The translations under genes and the position numbers were made by a program. Below, piece after piece: positions 30,401-39,997 of a DNA stretch of 64,000 nt. The notes beneath the pieces are model-generated. The model was not told where the DNA came from. It was given only the letters and a program-made list of their open reading frames with translations, and did not search any database. The stretch comes from Eukaryota sp. TZLM1-RC (lineage: Eukaryota > Metamonada: BaSk clade). The stretch spans positions 496,001 through 560,000 of the forward strand of contig JAUPSS010000002.1 in NCBI GenBank assembly GCA_040285825.1, written 5' to 3'. Positions within the stretch are counted from its first letter, which is position 1; each line of letters opens with the position of its first letter.

Positions 30401-31889
30401 GCTCAAAAGTAGTCCCCCAAAGTCTTTTGGAGTCAAGTCGTTTTTGAACCTTCCAAATAATCAGGCTTGTGAGGTTGCTGTTTTGAATTTACAATTGTTA
30501 TTAGCACTTTTGAATTCTTTTCCCTTTGCTGACGGATATTCGTTTATTGATAGTAATTGTGAGGAAGTTTTGGATAATTCTTGCACAAGATATCTTTTCT
30601 TTTCAAGTAACTCGATAGTCACTCTTTCAGAATCGGCAACTGCATCACGTATTACAGTCAGGAACTCTGTCGGAAAGTTTTCTTTTGATTTGGAGTCAAT
30701 CAGTAACGTTGACGAGCTCGATGCTGAACTTGCTGAAACTAAACCTGTTCAGCCTACTTGTTCGGGAAATAAAGGGAATAATCCATCAAAATCAGTCGTT
30801 GAAAGTCAGGATTCTGATTCTACACCTGCAGTGGATCTATTGGATGATCCCTTTTCCAAATATTCGTCTTGTACCGATTTTGTCAACATTATTTCCAATG
30901 CATTGCCTGACGTAACCACTATAAAGAGCCAAGCTGAAAAAGTAATCAAATCTGCTCTGAATAGCCGAGTTTCTGATGATTCTCCCTCATCTGTGGACGA
31001 AGAGAAGGAATTGAGGTTATGGGAACAACTGGTTAATCCTTTAGCTGGAGAATTGGGTGAGCAAGTTCCTGATAAGTTGAAGTATACTAGGCTGTTATTG
31101 GGAAGTTTAGGGTTGGTTCATCCTATTGCTGCGTCATCTACACGTGTGCAGTCAGTTAATAACTGTGATCTCTTTCAATCAGAATTGCGAAGACTTGATG
31201 GGGTATCTGGTCGTGATTTCTTTGATGTGTCTGTTATTTTTTGTCAAAGTCATCAGCGTAAAATTGAAGATTTTATTACCAATTCTGATGTTTCTTCTGG
31301 TTTCTTAGACTTTGTCAATGGCCTGGGTTGGAGTGTTGACTCTAAATTCATTCAATCTTCACAACTGTTTGAGCATTTACCCACTGTGGATTGCTTTTTG
31401 AATGATAAAGTGTTGTACTTTGCCAATGAATTTAGTGAATTGCTTTTCTGCGTTTTTCCTTCATTAAAAATGGAAAATGCGGACAAACTTAAGCTTTCTC
31501 GAATGTCACCTGTTCAAATCATATATTCTGATTCTAATTCAGTTCTGCATTACTTGTTTTCTTCGAGTTCTGTTCTTCATTCCCCAATCACTAGGCTGTC
31601 AATAGTAGTAACACCCACTTTTGATCCTAATATGTTCAGAGTTAACTGTTTCCCCTCCAGTAGTAGTCCAGAGTTGTCATTGGCATTGCCTTCTGCTGTC
31701 GTTCTCCCGGCCAACAAAGTACCTGCCTACACCAGATCCTTGGCCTTTATAGGATCTAAGATGGTTTCTAAAGCGTTTAATTCAGGGGGTCTCTCATCAC
31801 GTCATGCATTAATCAAAGATTTAATTTCAAGGTTTGGTAAGGAAGTTGATTCTGTCAAGGTGCTCTGCGATGTTTTTGCTTCACATTAA
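27422..31889 (+). CDS. RalGAP alpha-like protein with C-terminal Rap/Ran-GAP domain
   Basis: CDS join(27422..27653, 27685..31889), 1,478 residues. RalGAP complexes switch off Ral GTPases in trafficking and growth control. The N-terminus follows RALGAPA: RLKSLLQYLE and, after the intron, GVVKRLLQFLPNIIKTKWQY aligned with the human LQLLPERIHQRWQF segment. The middle is helical-repeat rich with an acidic stretch (SSDSDDD). The GAP domain lies at about residues 1240-1475: ELRRLDGVSGRDFFDVSVIF, FVNGLGWSVD and VLYFANEFSELLF. The catalytic Asn thumb (LGND in RalGAP/tuberin) is replaced by SRMSP before VQIIYSD, so GAP activity is doubtful. The length is shorter than human RALGAPA (about 2,000). Confidence 0.8.
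27654..27684 (+). other. 31-nt spliceosomal intron, RalGAP-like gene
   Basis: GTTTGTTATT...CCATAG. Removing it joins two frames through an Asn codon (A|AT) and restores alignment with RALGAPA proteins. Without it the first frame stops at 27686..27688. Confidence 0.85.
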
Positions 31890-32100
31890 TGTAATTGAAT
31901 TTGGTGTAAATAAATGTATTTTATTTTGAATATTGATGTTACAAACTGATTAACCGGTAAAAGAAAACCACGTCGTTTGAATAGAAATCAATAATGTTTC
32001 CGACAAACTTGGTGTAAAATCCAAAAACTATCAATTATACTTGTTGGATTGACAGACTTAGTGAGTGGAATGTTTCTGTTATGAACAAAAGTACTAAACG
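31890..32100. other. Intergenic
   Basis: A short gap between the RalGAP-like stop and the inverted 1,050-bp unit. AATAAA-like motifs occur just after the stop (31906 region). Nothing else is seen. Confidence 0.4.
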
Positions 32101-33150
32101 GAAGAAATAAATTATGATTGTTTATTCAATGGCAAAGAGAGGAAAGATCACGACCTGCGTGGGCGTTTCTTCGCAACTGTACTAGTAGCACTCTTCTTAC
32201 GTGGTCGCCGTATAATCAGCTTGGAGATGGTTTTAGCAGATTTATCTTCAAGTTCTTGAGCTGTCAAAAACTCAAAACCTGGAGGGAGCTTGCGTGGTGG
32301 ACAGTCAATATCAAGACCAGGGCAGATTTTGGTGAAACCAACACCCTCCTCTGTTCCAAGATTGATACCTATAGAGGTAAAAGCATCCATCCCATACTCA
32401 GTTAGACTGACGAGTCTGTCATCAGAATGGACAATTGAGGGGAAGGTCTCAACAGTCTGCTGAATTTTCCTCCTCCATGAGGCATCCATATCGACAGGCA
32501 TTACAGACATGTTGAAATCAAGAATAGAAAGCTCTTCAACTGCATCACAGAGAAAGTCTATTGTCTGGGGAGAATCGTAAAATCTCATTGCACTGAAAAC
32601 CAATTCAGCATGACAAAGGAAAAACCAACCTTCTGGGATGTAGGTCTTGAATAGCAGATGTTTGGGAAGGTTGTTCTCCTCCTTTAATGATGGAGAAAGT
32701 TGGTGTACGGGTTTAGTATCAGGATTTTTGACTTGTTCATTAGCTATACTAGGTTCTGATGTTGCTGCTGACCGTTTAGATCGCGTTGTCGGTCCAGTAG
32801 CCACAAATGAACTAACTATTGGTAAATTATGAGTTATATTGTCCAGTTTCGAAGCAAGTGATTTGATTTCAGCAAAGACATCCCGTCGGAGAGATTGTAT
32901 TGATTCTTGAATGTTGAGAAGTTGTTCTGTCATTTCTAATGAAGATGGAAACGAATCCTTTGATGGCTTTGATGTCAATGTTGGAGAAACCCTCTGTTGC
33001 GACAGTCGTCTGATATGTAGTGACATTTGTATGATTTCGACCCTAACAAAAAGTTGGAAACAATCTGATTGCACAGGATTCCTCATCACGTTTGCATGTC
33101 AAAATGGTCATCTTGATGTGTGCTTTGTTTCATCACTACTAAGATCGTTT
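32101..33150 (-). repeat. 1,050-bp dispersed unit, copy 2
   Basis: Reverse-complement match to 8527..9576, same length. Flanking sequences differ immediately outside both edges. Confidence 0.85.
32148..33086 (-). CDS. Hypothetical protein of the 1,050-bp repeated unit, copy 2
   Basis: Full-length paralogue of the protein at 8591..9529 and fully open. Differences are single substitutions such as Ser-to-Pro near residue 48, VTTG to VATG, AHHL to VHQL, EC to DC and NLVIRR to KLIIRR. The C-terminal basic RRPRKK and KKRPRRS motifs are kept. Function unknown. Confidence 0.6.
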   Translation of the reverse strand: MRNPVQSDCFQLFVRVEIIQMSLHIRRLSQQRVSPTLTSKPSKDSFPSSLEMTEQLLNIQESIQSLRRDVFAEIKSLASKLDNITHNLPIVSSFVATGPTTRSKRSAATSEPSIANEQVKNPDTKPVHQLSPSLKEENNLPKHLLFKTYIPEGWFFLCHAELVFSAMRFYDSPQTIDFLCDAVEELSILDFNMSVMPVDMDASWRRKIQQTVETFPSIVHSDDRLVSLTEYGMDAFTSIGINLGTEEGVGFTKICPGLDIDCPPRKLPPGFEFLTAQELEDKSAKTISKLIIRRPRKKSATSTVAKKRPRRS

Positions 33151-34026
33151 TCCAATGTAAAGAATTGTTCTCTTGAAACCATGTAGTCAGAAGACTGTCT
33201 GTCCCATTTCACATTAGAATGGGTGTTGATTTAATTTCAATATTTTATAATCACAATTAGGTTTGATTACCTAAATTGTTGCTCAAATGTCCGCTTTTGT
33301 ATCGTTTTCACTAAATTTCTGAAACAACTGGCATTGAAAAGTTGCACAAGATATTTGCTTCTATTTCTGAGTCCAGAAGCTTGACCTTTTCACGATTTTA
33401 CATCATAGAACTTCCAATCACTTTCATTAAGATAGTGGCGTCGCAATCCAAGCCGCCTTCTGTTAGCAAATCCGAACTCTATATCTGGACTGGTCCGTTC
33501 AGGCATTGTCCGTTCATTGAATATTTGTACTAACAAGAGTAAATGAAACAATAAGAACTCCTACCATCAATTTTGGATCATTTCCTGATCGGTTGAGGGT
33601 AATCGTGATTATGGTAAATTCATACACCCATTACTAACCATAACTGGTTTCCTCCTGATTTCCATAACACTCCTGAGGAGTCAGGAGTGTGCTATTTTAC
33701 ACAACATTAGGTTGTATAGACTCCTAGATTGGCTTTTGGACAGTTCCTCAACTATTGAAATCAACGTCTATTTCCTATTTTTCAGTTTCCGATTTTCATG
33801 ATCAAGGCAATTGTAGATTATTTTGTAAAGAATAGTTTCTGTGATAGGCCTCCATATTTGTCTTCAGGTATAGTCTTTTACTACTGTGAATCTGTAGCAT
33901 TTTTGATTTTTTCGATGAACTGGGGTGGACCATTTCTTTATTTTGTTGTAATTTTCCCATTAAACTTTACCTCGTTTTGTCTCTACAGTTTATTTTTCAA
34001 ACTATTCTCGATACACCATTCTGAAC
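33151..34026. other. Intergenic with one strong hairpin
   Basis: Transketolase upstream region. It includes a perfect 10-bp inverted repeat at 33667..33690. No other feature is recognised. Confidence 0.45.
33667..33690. repeat. Perfect 10-bp hairpin with GGAG loop
   Basis: ACACTCCTGA-GGAG-TCAGGAGTGT, about 340 nt upstream of the transketolase ATG. It may be a cruciform, a structured 5' leader of an unseen RNA, or a MITE scar. Confidence 0.6.
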
Positions 34027-36131
34027 ATGTCTTTTGATCAACAGGTTCAGCTTAAAGCACTGGATCTGGTCCAGTTAAACATTGAAATCTGCAACTCTGC
34101 TGGAGCTGGTCATCCATCTACTGGTGCTTCATTAGCTGATCTACTTACTGTTTTATGCTACCGGGTGATGAGATGGAATCCGAAAGAGCCAGACTCCCGG
34201 TTTTCCGACCGATTAGTTCTTAGGTTTGTTGTCGTAAAACATCGTTTTACAACAGTGAAGGTCATGCTTGTCCGATTGTATATGCTATTGCTGCAGACTT
34301 GGGCGTTACATTGTTAGATAATGGAAAATCAAGAGCAATGACTGTTGATGATGCACACACTCTCAGAGCCCTTACTAGTGTGTAAATGCCCCCTCTCTTA
34401 TTCTTAGGTCCCATTGATGGACATCCCAATCCTGCTGTGGGATTTCCATTCTGGGCAGCAGCCACTGGATCACTTGGTCAAGGACTCAGTGTTGCTCTTG
34501 GTTATGCTGCTGCGGCCAAGTTGGATGGTATCAGTAGACGAATCTTCTGCTTTATTGGAGATGGTGAATCTCGTGAGGGCCAAATCTGGGAAGCACTGGA
34601 CTTTATGGTAGACCATGGTCTGGTTTCAGTCTGCCCAGTATTCAACTGCAACCAATGGGGTATGTCTATAACAGTTCGTTAACCAAAGGACAAGCTTCAC
34701 CAGTCTCATACCAACAGTCTGCTGAAAGGCTCGTGGAGAAGTTAGAAAGTTATGGTCTTCAAACTGCTTTGATTGATGGTCACAATCCTTCCGCCATTCT
34801 TCATGCATATGAACAACATGCGAAATCTATGAGAAATGGCCAAGCCTTTGCCATTGTTGCCAGGACTATCAAAATGTACGGTGTTCCCAGTCTTTACCAA
34901 ACAAATTTACATGGTAAACCGATTCCAGACGTGGAATCAGCAGTCAATGAAATACATGATATTAAAAAGTCGATTGGTCGTTGTGACCCAATTGCATTCA
35001 CTTCCCCTTCTCCTGACGCAACATCACCGGAAATAAGCTTTGATACTGTGCCTTTGGTGAAATCTTTTAAAACGTTATGTGAGAACGAAGGAGAGCAAAA
35101 TCTGACCAAGATCTCAACAAGGAATGGTTAAAATGGAGAAACTAACCCAAGGAAAGTATATGGTTACACCCTCAAAGCTTTGGCAATGAGCGACCCCAAT
35201 GTCGTTGCATCTGATGGGGACGTCAAGAACTCAACCTTTGTACAAACCTTCTCTGATGATCCTGCAACATCCAGTCGGTTCTTTGAAGGTCGTATTGCTG
35301 AACAGAATATTATTAGTTTTGCTGTTGGAATGGCCTTGCAATCTAAAGTTCCATTTGTTTCTTCATTTGGAAAGTTCTTTTCTAGGACTTATGATCAGCT
35401 TGAAATGGGGATTATTAGTGAGGCAAATATCAAAATTGTCTCATCACATGTTGGTATGTTCGTGTTTGATTTCATTGATTTTAGGACTAGGGCCCTGCAG
35501 TGATGGACCCAGTCAAATGGCTCTCAGTGATGTTGCCTACTTATCTTCTTTGACAGTTGCTAAACGTCATTCTGATGGCCGACCAGCAATGCGAGTTATC
35601 TATCCGTGCGATGGACCTTCTTGTTTCAAGTTAACATGCTTAATGAAGGAAACCAATGGGCCATGTTGCTTAAGGGTCCTAAGACAAGATACCCCATTGA
35701 TATATTCCGAAGATGCTGAGTTTAGTTTGGAGAAGGGTTTTAATGTCATCAAAATATCTCCTGATGCATCATTGTTGTTGATTGCTTCTGGATTTATGGT
35801 TTCTCAAGCTGTTTTAGTTGCTGATAAGTTGAAGGACCAAGGTTTAGAAGCAGCCATCTTGGATATTTACTCATTGCCCATATCTACATCAGAATTTGTA
35901 TCTACAATCCAACAAAGCAAAGTTTCCAGAATACTAACTATAGAGGATAACTATGGGTCAAGTATGGGATCAGTGGTTTGCTCCGTTGTTGCGCAACTAC
36001 TTGATGGTATCCGCGTTAAGCAACTTTTTGTGAACAGGGTTCCAAAATCTGCCAGAAAAGTAGAAGAAATTTTGCAATATTGCCAGTTAGATGTTGAGTC
36101 GATTGTTCAATCAGTTTGGGGATTTGTATAG
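34027..36131 (+). CDS. TKT: Transketolase
   Basis: CDS join(34027..34223, 34256..34377, 34408..34659, 34689..35126, 35157..35453, 35485..36131), 650 residues, matching the usual length. It moves two-carbon units between sugar phosphates in the non-oxidative pentose phosphate pathway using thiamine diphosphate. Visible: N-terminal SAGAGHPSTGASLADLL, SEGHACP with the active-site His (spans intron 1), the ThDP/metal motif GDGESREGQIWEAL...NCN, DGHNPSAI, DGDVKNSTF, the catalytic Glu in RIAEQN, the phenylalanine-rich cofactor pocket (FGKFFSRTYDQ), GPSQMAL and the C-terminal NRVPKSARK. It resembles animal TKT more than bacterial TktA in size pattern. Intronic stops make splicing mandatory. Confidence 0.92.
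34224..34255 (+). other. TKT intron 1, 32 nt, self-complementary
   Basis: GT...CAG intron that splits the Ser codon of SEGHACP. It contains GTAAAAC-ATC-GTTTTAC, a perfect 7-bp stem with a 3-nt loop, extended by further imperfect pairs toward both splice sites. Confidence 0.9.
34378..34407 (+). other. TKT intron 2, 30 nt
   Basis: GTGTGTAAAT...TTCTTAG, pyrimidine-rich 3' half. Joins LTS and PIDGHP through a split Ser codon (A|GT). Confidence 0.88.
34660..34688 (+). other. TKT intron 3, 29 nt
   Basis: GTATGTCTAT...CCAAAG. Joins CNQWG and QASPVSY with exactly the spacing of other transketolases; contains TTAAC near the 3' end. Confidence 0.85.
35127..35156 (+). other. TKT intron 4, 30 nt
   Basis: GTTAAAATGG...GGAAAG with ACTAAC 10 nt from its end, a classical branch-point sequence. 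Joins STRN and VYGYTL through a split Val codon. Confidence 0.85.
35454..35484 (+). other. TKT intron 5, 31 nt
   Basis: GTATGTTCGT...ATTTTAG; ATTGAT may be the branch region. Joins SSHVG and LGPCSDGPSQ. Confidence 0.88.
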
Positions 36132-36345
36132 AGAATAAACTTTGGTTTTGATAATGGTATGATTAAGCACTTTCAAAGTGGAACTCCAGGTTTAACGGAA
36201 ATTGGTGAACTCTAGGAAATATTTTGGAACACACATGTGAATTTCATCGGAAATGCATACATCAAGTAGCATTCCTCCATTCCCTTATACGGTTTCCTTT
36301 TCAGGATCACAGCACCCGAAGGCAATACATGGATGCAAACAACTA

Positions 36346-38087
36346 TCACTCTCTCACCTCCCTTCTAAATGTCTCTGGTCTGATCCCAGTAAAATGTTCA
36401 GGAATCGCAATCTCTAGCTGATTTCTTGAAGCGGAAATGTCTCTAGACCAGCGTTCATCACATCTAGGACATTCAAAGTAAGCATTATTGATTCTTCGAG
36501 TGCCTTCATGATACACCTTCCTGTGATGTACCTTGCAACAATTGGTTTTGGCAGATGTCATGTATTCATCTCCAACCTTCACATTGGCAAAGTATTTCTT
36601 TACTTCTGTCAGAAACTTCTTAGTTGGGGCTTTGGTGGATTGTCGAGAAGGTCCATTACCACCATTACCAAACCAAATAATAGTTTCCCTGTTATTAGCT
36701 AGTCTCTTAATTTTGTTAATAAAATGAATGAACCTTTTTTGTCTTCTTATCACAAAATCAAACTTATTTCGTCTCACAATTCTCTCTGTACTATTGGTCA
36801 ATGTTTGGGAAACCAAAGAAATTGTTTCCTGCTCATCATTCCTTATCAGTGAAGCTATTTCAATGAGATACCTGTTGAAGCTCTCAACGGAATAAGTGTT
36901 CACAGAGGATTGAGTGAGTGGCTGGGGAAAATCAATTACTTTTGCTTTCGGATTCAGTAGAATTCCAGATTGTTCAACAATTACCCTATTCTCTTGTGAA
37001 CAATGTCCAGTTGTCCAACCACATAAATTTGAATGGTTTGGATCAACCGCCACGAAAAAAAGGTCTTCTCTGATGGGAAGATCCTGCGAGCAATCTTGAG
37101 ACCGTCTCGCAATTTTCCTCGGTCGGTTAGCTCGCCCATTTATTCTCTTATTTCGATTTCTAGTGGACTCTCTGAAATAAGGACGACTTTGACCCAATGC
37201 TTGAATTTCAGAATTTTTTCTCCTGGTGCACGTCTTTTTGGGTTTCTTTGAAAAAGTGAAGCGCAATGAGAGTCCATTGCTAGAAATTGAGAAAGTTTTA
37301 AATTTTTTCTTGTTAAAAAACTTAAAAGGGTTCCGTAATAATTGTTGGTTAGGATTCAATTTTTTGAAATATTCCAGAGCTTGTTGATTAAAAGGAACAA
37401 ACCCTGGAACTTTGGTGGCAATTGGGGATAAGGCATGTCTTCGAAATACATTTGGGCATGTACTTTCTAGACGATGTAAAATTGCCAATCCCCAATGGCT
37501 TATCAACCAACAATTATAAACAGTGACATCCAATTCATCACGCCTCAGGGCACGCGTATACAAATCATTAGATGTTACTGTTTGGTTCCAAATTTCGGAA
37601 ATATGAAAATGATATTCATCATACCATTGTCTTAAATTTGCAGAAATTGTGGAACCGGAAACCACACAACTGGCATACTTTGATGGAGCAGGACACTCCA
37701 TCTGCTTACCCATAGACCTGAAGAAATTCAGTTTCCAGGTCACAGGCCATCGGTCAGCAGCTGTCTGTGAGCTGATTCGTGAGTCATTCATGAGCTGATT
37801 CATTGTAAGTGAATAAGCTGTGCCTCAATAGCTTGAGCAGCACGAGAGGCAAAGAATCTTGGGAGGCTTACAGGCACAGTCGTGGTTGTGGCAGACGGGA
37901 GAGGGTCTGGTGGCGGGCGAACTGGAACTGGGAGTGGCCTTTCGCCCTCATTTAAGCCAGTACTTGGGTGGTGCGCTGCTTTTGGAATCCAACCATTATC
38001 ATCTGGTGATGACACTTGTCTCTGAGGACAAGTACGTCGGTTGTGGGTGGCCGCCCGGCAGACGGAACACGGCATAGTGTCAGACAA
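36346..38087 (-). pseudogene. FzD: Fanzor nuclease, internal deletion copy
   Basis: Sister of FzC. The zinc-knuckle N-terminus (38087..37800) runs in frame further than in FzC (VSLPRFFASRAAQAIEAQL), then a deletion of about 290 nt removes part of the N-terminal domain. The rest is one open frame of 485 codons (36346..37803) through the complete RuvC region, which is longer than in FzC. RuvC-I Asp is at 37042..37044, the zinc-finger-adjacent Glu at 36565..36567, RuvC-III Asp at 36439..36441. The nuclease half is intact, but the N-terminal deletion and frameshift near 37800 make a full product unlikely. Confidence 0.82.
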
Positions 38088-38117
38088 TCAGAAATGATTG
38101 TTGAGTTTGGGTTATTT

Positions 38118-38312
38118 TCAAAATTTGGTGTCGATGTCGACACCTTTTCTTCTATTTGCTATATTGAAATAAAGATTGTTTAAACAGTTTATTAAAGGTA
38201 CATCTATCGAGACATCAGGTTTCTGTTGTGTTTCTCTCTTGAAAGCAGCATGTTGTGTCACTGATGTTGGTAATTGGGTTTCAAATGGTTTGCCATCAGT
38301 TTCATCATCCAA
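38118..38312 (-). CDS. Small ORF upstream of FzD
   Basis: Copy of 24995..25189, 64 codons, open, two residue changes (W to C, V to G). Confidence 0.33.
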   Translation of the reverse strand: MDDETDGKPFETQLPTSVTQHAAFKRETQQKPDVSIDVPLINCLNNLYFNIANRRKGVDIDTKF

Positions 38313-38530
38313 AATTCATCTTTATCAAACTTTTTCTTTGTTTTTCTTCTCAACATTCAAAGTACTTCAGCAATATCTTGACCTCTCCAACCTTCCTAAT
38401 AGGCTTTCAGTAGTAGCACAAACTACACATCTCCACACCTTTCAATGAGTACCTATAAAGATACTACAGAATATTGGTTTTTTCGTTGATGTTTGAAACT
38501 AGAATTGCTTAAACAACGCTATAGTCCTGA

Positions 38531-39041
38531 ATGAGTGATAGCCCCTCATCAACAAAATCTAAAATCTCCACTCCAATCGAAACCCATCCAGTCATTCTTT
38601 CCGCACGTCGTCGTTGGGAACGCCATGTCGTCGCAGCCCTGGAAGATCTTCGCCGTGAAAGCAAACTCCCGCTTGTAGATTCTGTCACATCCTCGTCCGT
38701 TGACTTTATGTCCCTTCGTTACGTGTGGGAGCCGGAGGAACTGTTCTCCGTTCTTCAGTCTCTCTCCTCTCCTAACCGTAACAATGAACCTTCCCTATCA
38801 CCATGGGGCTTTATCAAGCTCTCCATGCACGTTCCTAGCTTAACGTTCCAATCTAGCTAATGAATTCACAGAGCTCTCGCCAAACAAGTATGTTCAGATA
38901 GGAGTTGACTATTTAACATTTAATAATTCAAATAATAATTCTGTTAATTCACGTATTAAATTAGCTGCTGACGTCGCAGGGAAGCACTACCCTCCCCAGT
39001 GTCGTCATTTTTGCCGGCAAGGTGTTCCTAGCGTTAACTAG
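38531..39041 (+). pseudogene. Hypothetical ORF of the duplicated segment, copy 2
   Basis: ATG 38531 gives MSDSPSSTKSKIS and continues as in copy 1 to LSMHV, where a few inserted bases shift the frame (stop at 38858..38860). The remainder (EFTELSPNKYVQIGV...) is still readable to 39041. The 5' end here is probably ancestral compared with copy 1. Function unknown. Confidence 0.4.
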
Positions 39042-39402
39042 GTACAAATGTTAACTACGTAACCATTGATCAGTTTTTTCTACTTTGGGACAGGATTATT
39101 GGTTTTGATGATTTAATTTTCTTGCCTTTACTAGCTGCTGCCAAATTTTTCAATTGTATTGTTTTCAAGGGAATGGTAAAACTAATTTCTGTTTCACTCC
39201 TAAACTAATTTTGAAATTCTTCAGTACAATTTTCACCCAAATTCAAACATATATCATGCTGCTCTTGTATTAGGCTCTGTCTATATTAGCTTTGTTGCAG
39301 TACATTCTGGCAATTTCAAATAAACACTATTGAATCCATAGATGTCTCTATGCCATCAACACACAAGGAAAATGTCAACTACTTATCACCACTTTATTTT
39401 AT

Positions 39403-39870
39403 TTATAAAAAGGATACCTCTGGTGTCCGAATGATTGACACTTCCTTCAGTTGTATTAGTCCACAATTTTCCGTGTTTTCTTCAACAGAAAAACCGTCAA
39501 TAAAACCGTTTGAAAGTGATAAACTGAAGGATACTCTGGAGGAGGAAATATCAGATAATTTATACATCAATGAGGTTGTGTCCATCGCAAGCTTTTCCGC
39601 CCCTATTGCAGTGAAATCTTGAAAAGAACATTGCAGCAAGCGAAACCAGTGCTGTTTCATCGTTGTTGATGTCTTAGATGGACTAGTGACAGTCAATAGT
39701 GCAAGTCGCTCATTGCGAGAACTGTATCTAAACTCTAGTGTTGCGACCATGTATCTTGTCAGAACATTCTGATCAGGAAAGTACTTTCCTTGATACATTG
39801 ACATTTGATGTTGAATTCCTTGGTGGTGTGTTTCAGGGAATCCTACGAACTTTCCTACTGGTGTCGTCAT
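39403..39870 (-). CDS. Hypothetical ORF of the duplicated segment, longer copy
   Basis: 155 codons from ATG (MTTPVGKFVGFPETHHQG). It includes the segment LALLTVTSPSKTSTTMKQH, which is missing in copy 1, and is otherwise nearly identical. Unrecognised. Confidence 0.35.
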   Translation of the reverse strand: MTTPVGKFVGFPETHHQGIQHQMSMYQGKYFPDQNVLTRYMVATLEFRYSSRNERLALLTVTSPSKTSTTMKQHWFRLLQCSFQDFTAIGAEKLAMDTTSLMYKLSDISSSRVSFSLSLSNGFIDGFSVEENTENCGLIQLKEVSIIRTPEVSFL

Positions 39871-39997
39871 ATGAACTTTGGGTTGACTGAATCAGAGCTA
39901 TGTGTAAGCAAGGAGTATGTACATGATTCCATTGATTACAGAATGATTGTCATTGACCTGCCAAAACAAGATTATTGTTTAAAAATTTAATTTTTTT

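Noticed and set aside
34203-35160. Transketolase as a frameshifted pseudogene
   Set aside because: Each break is explained by a GT-AG segment of 29-32 nt whose removal restores both frame and family alignment.
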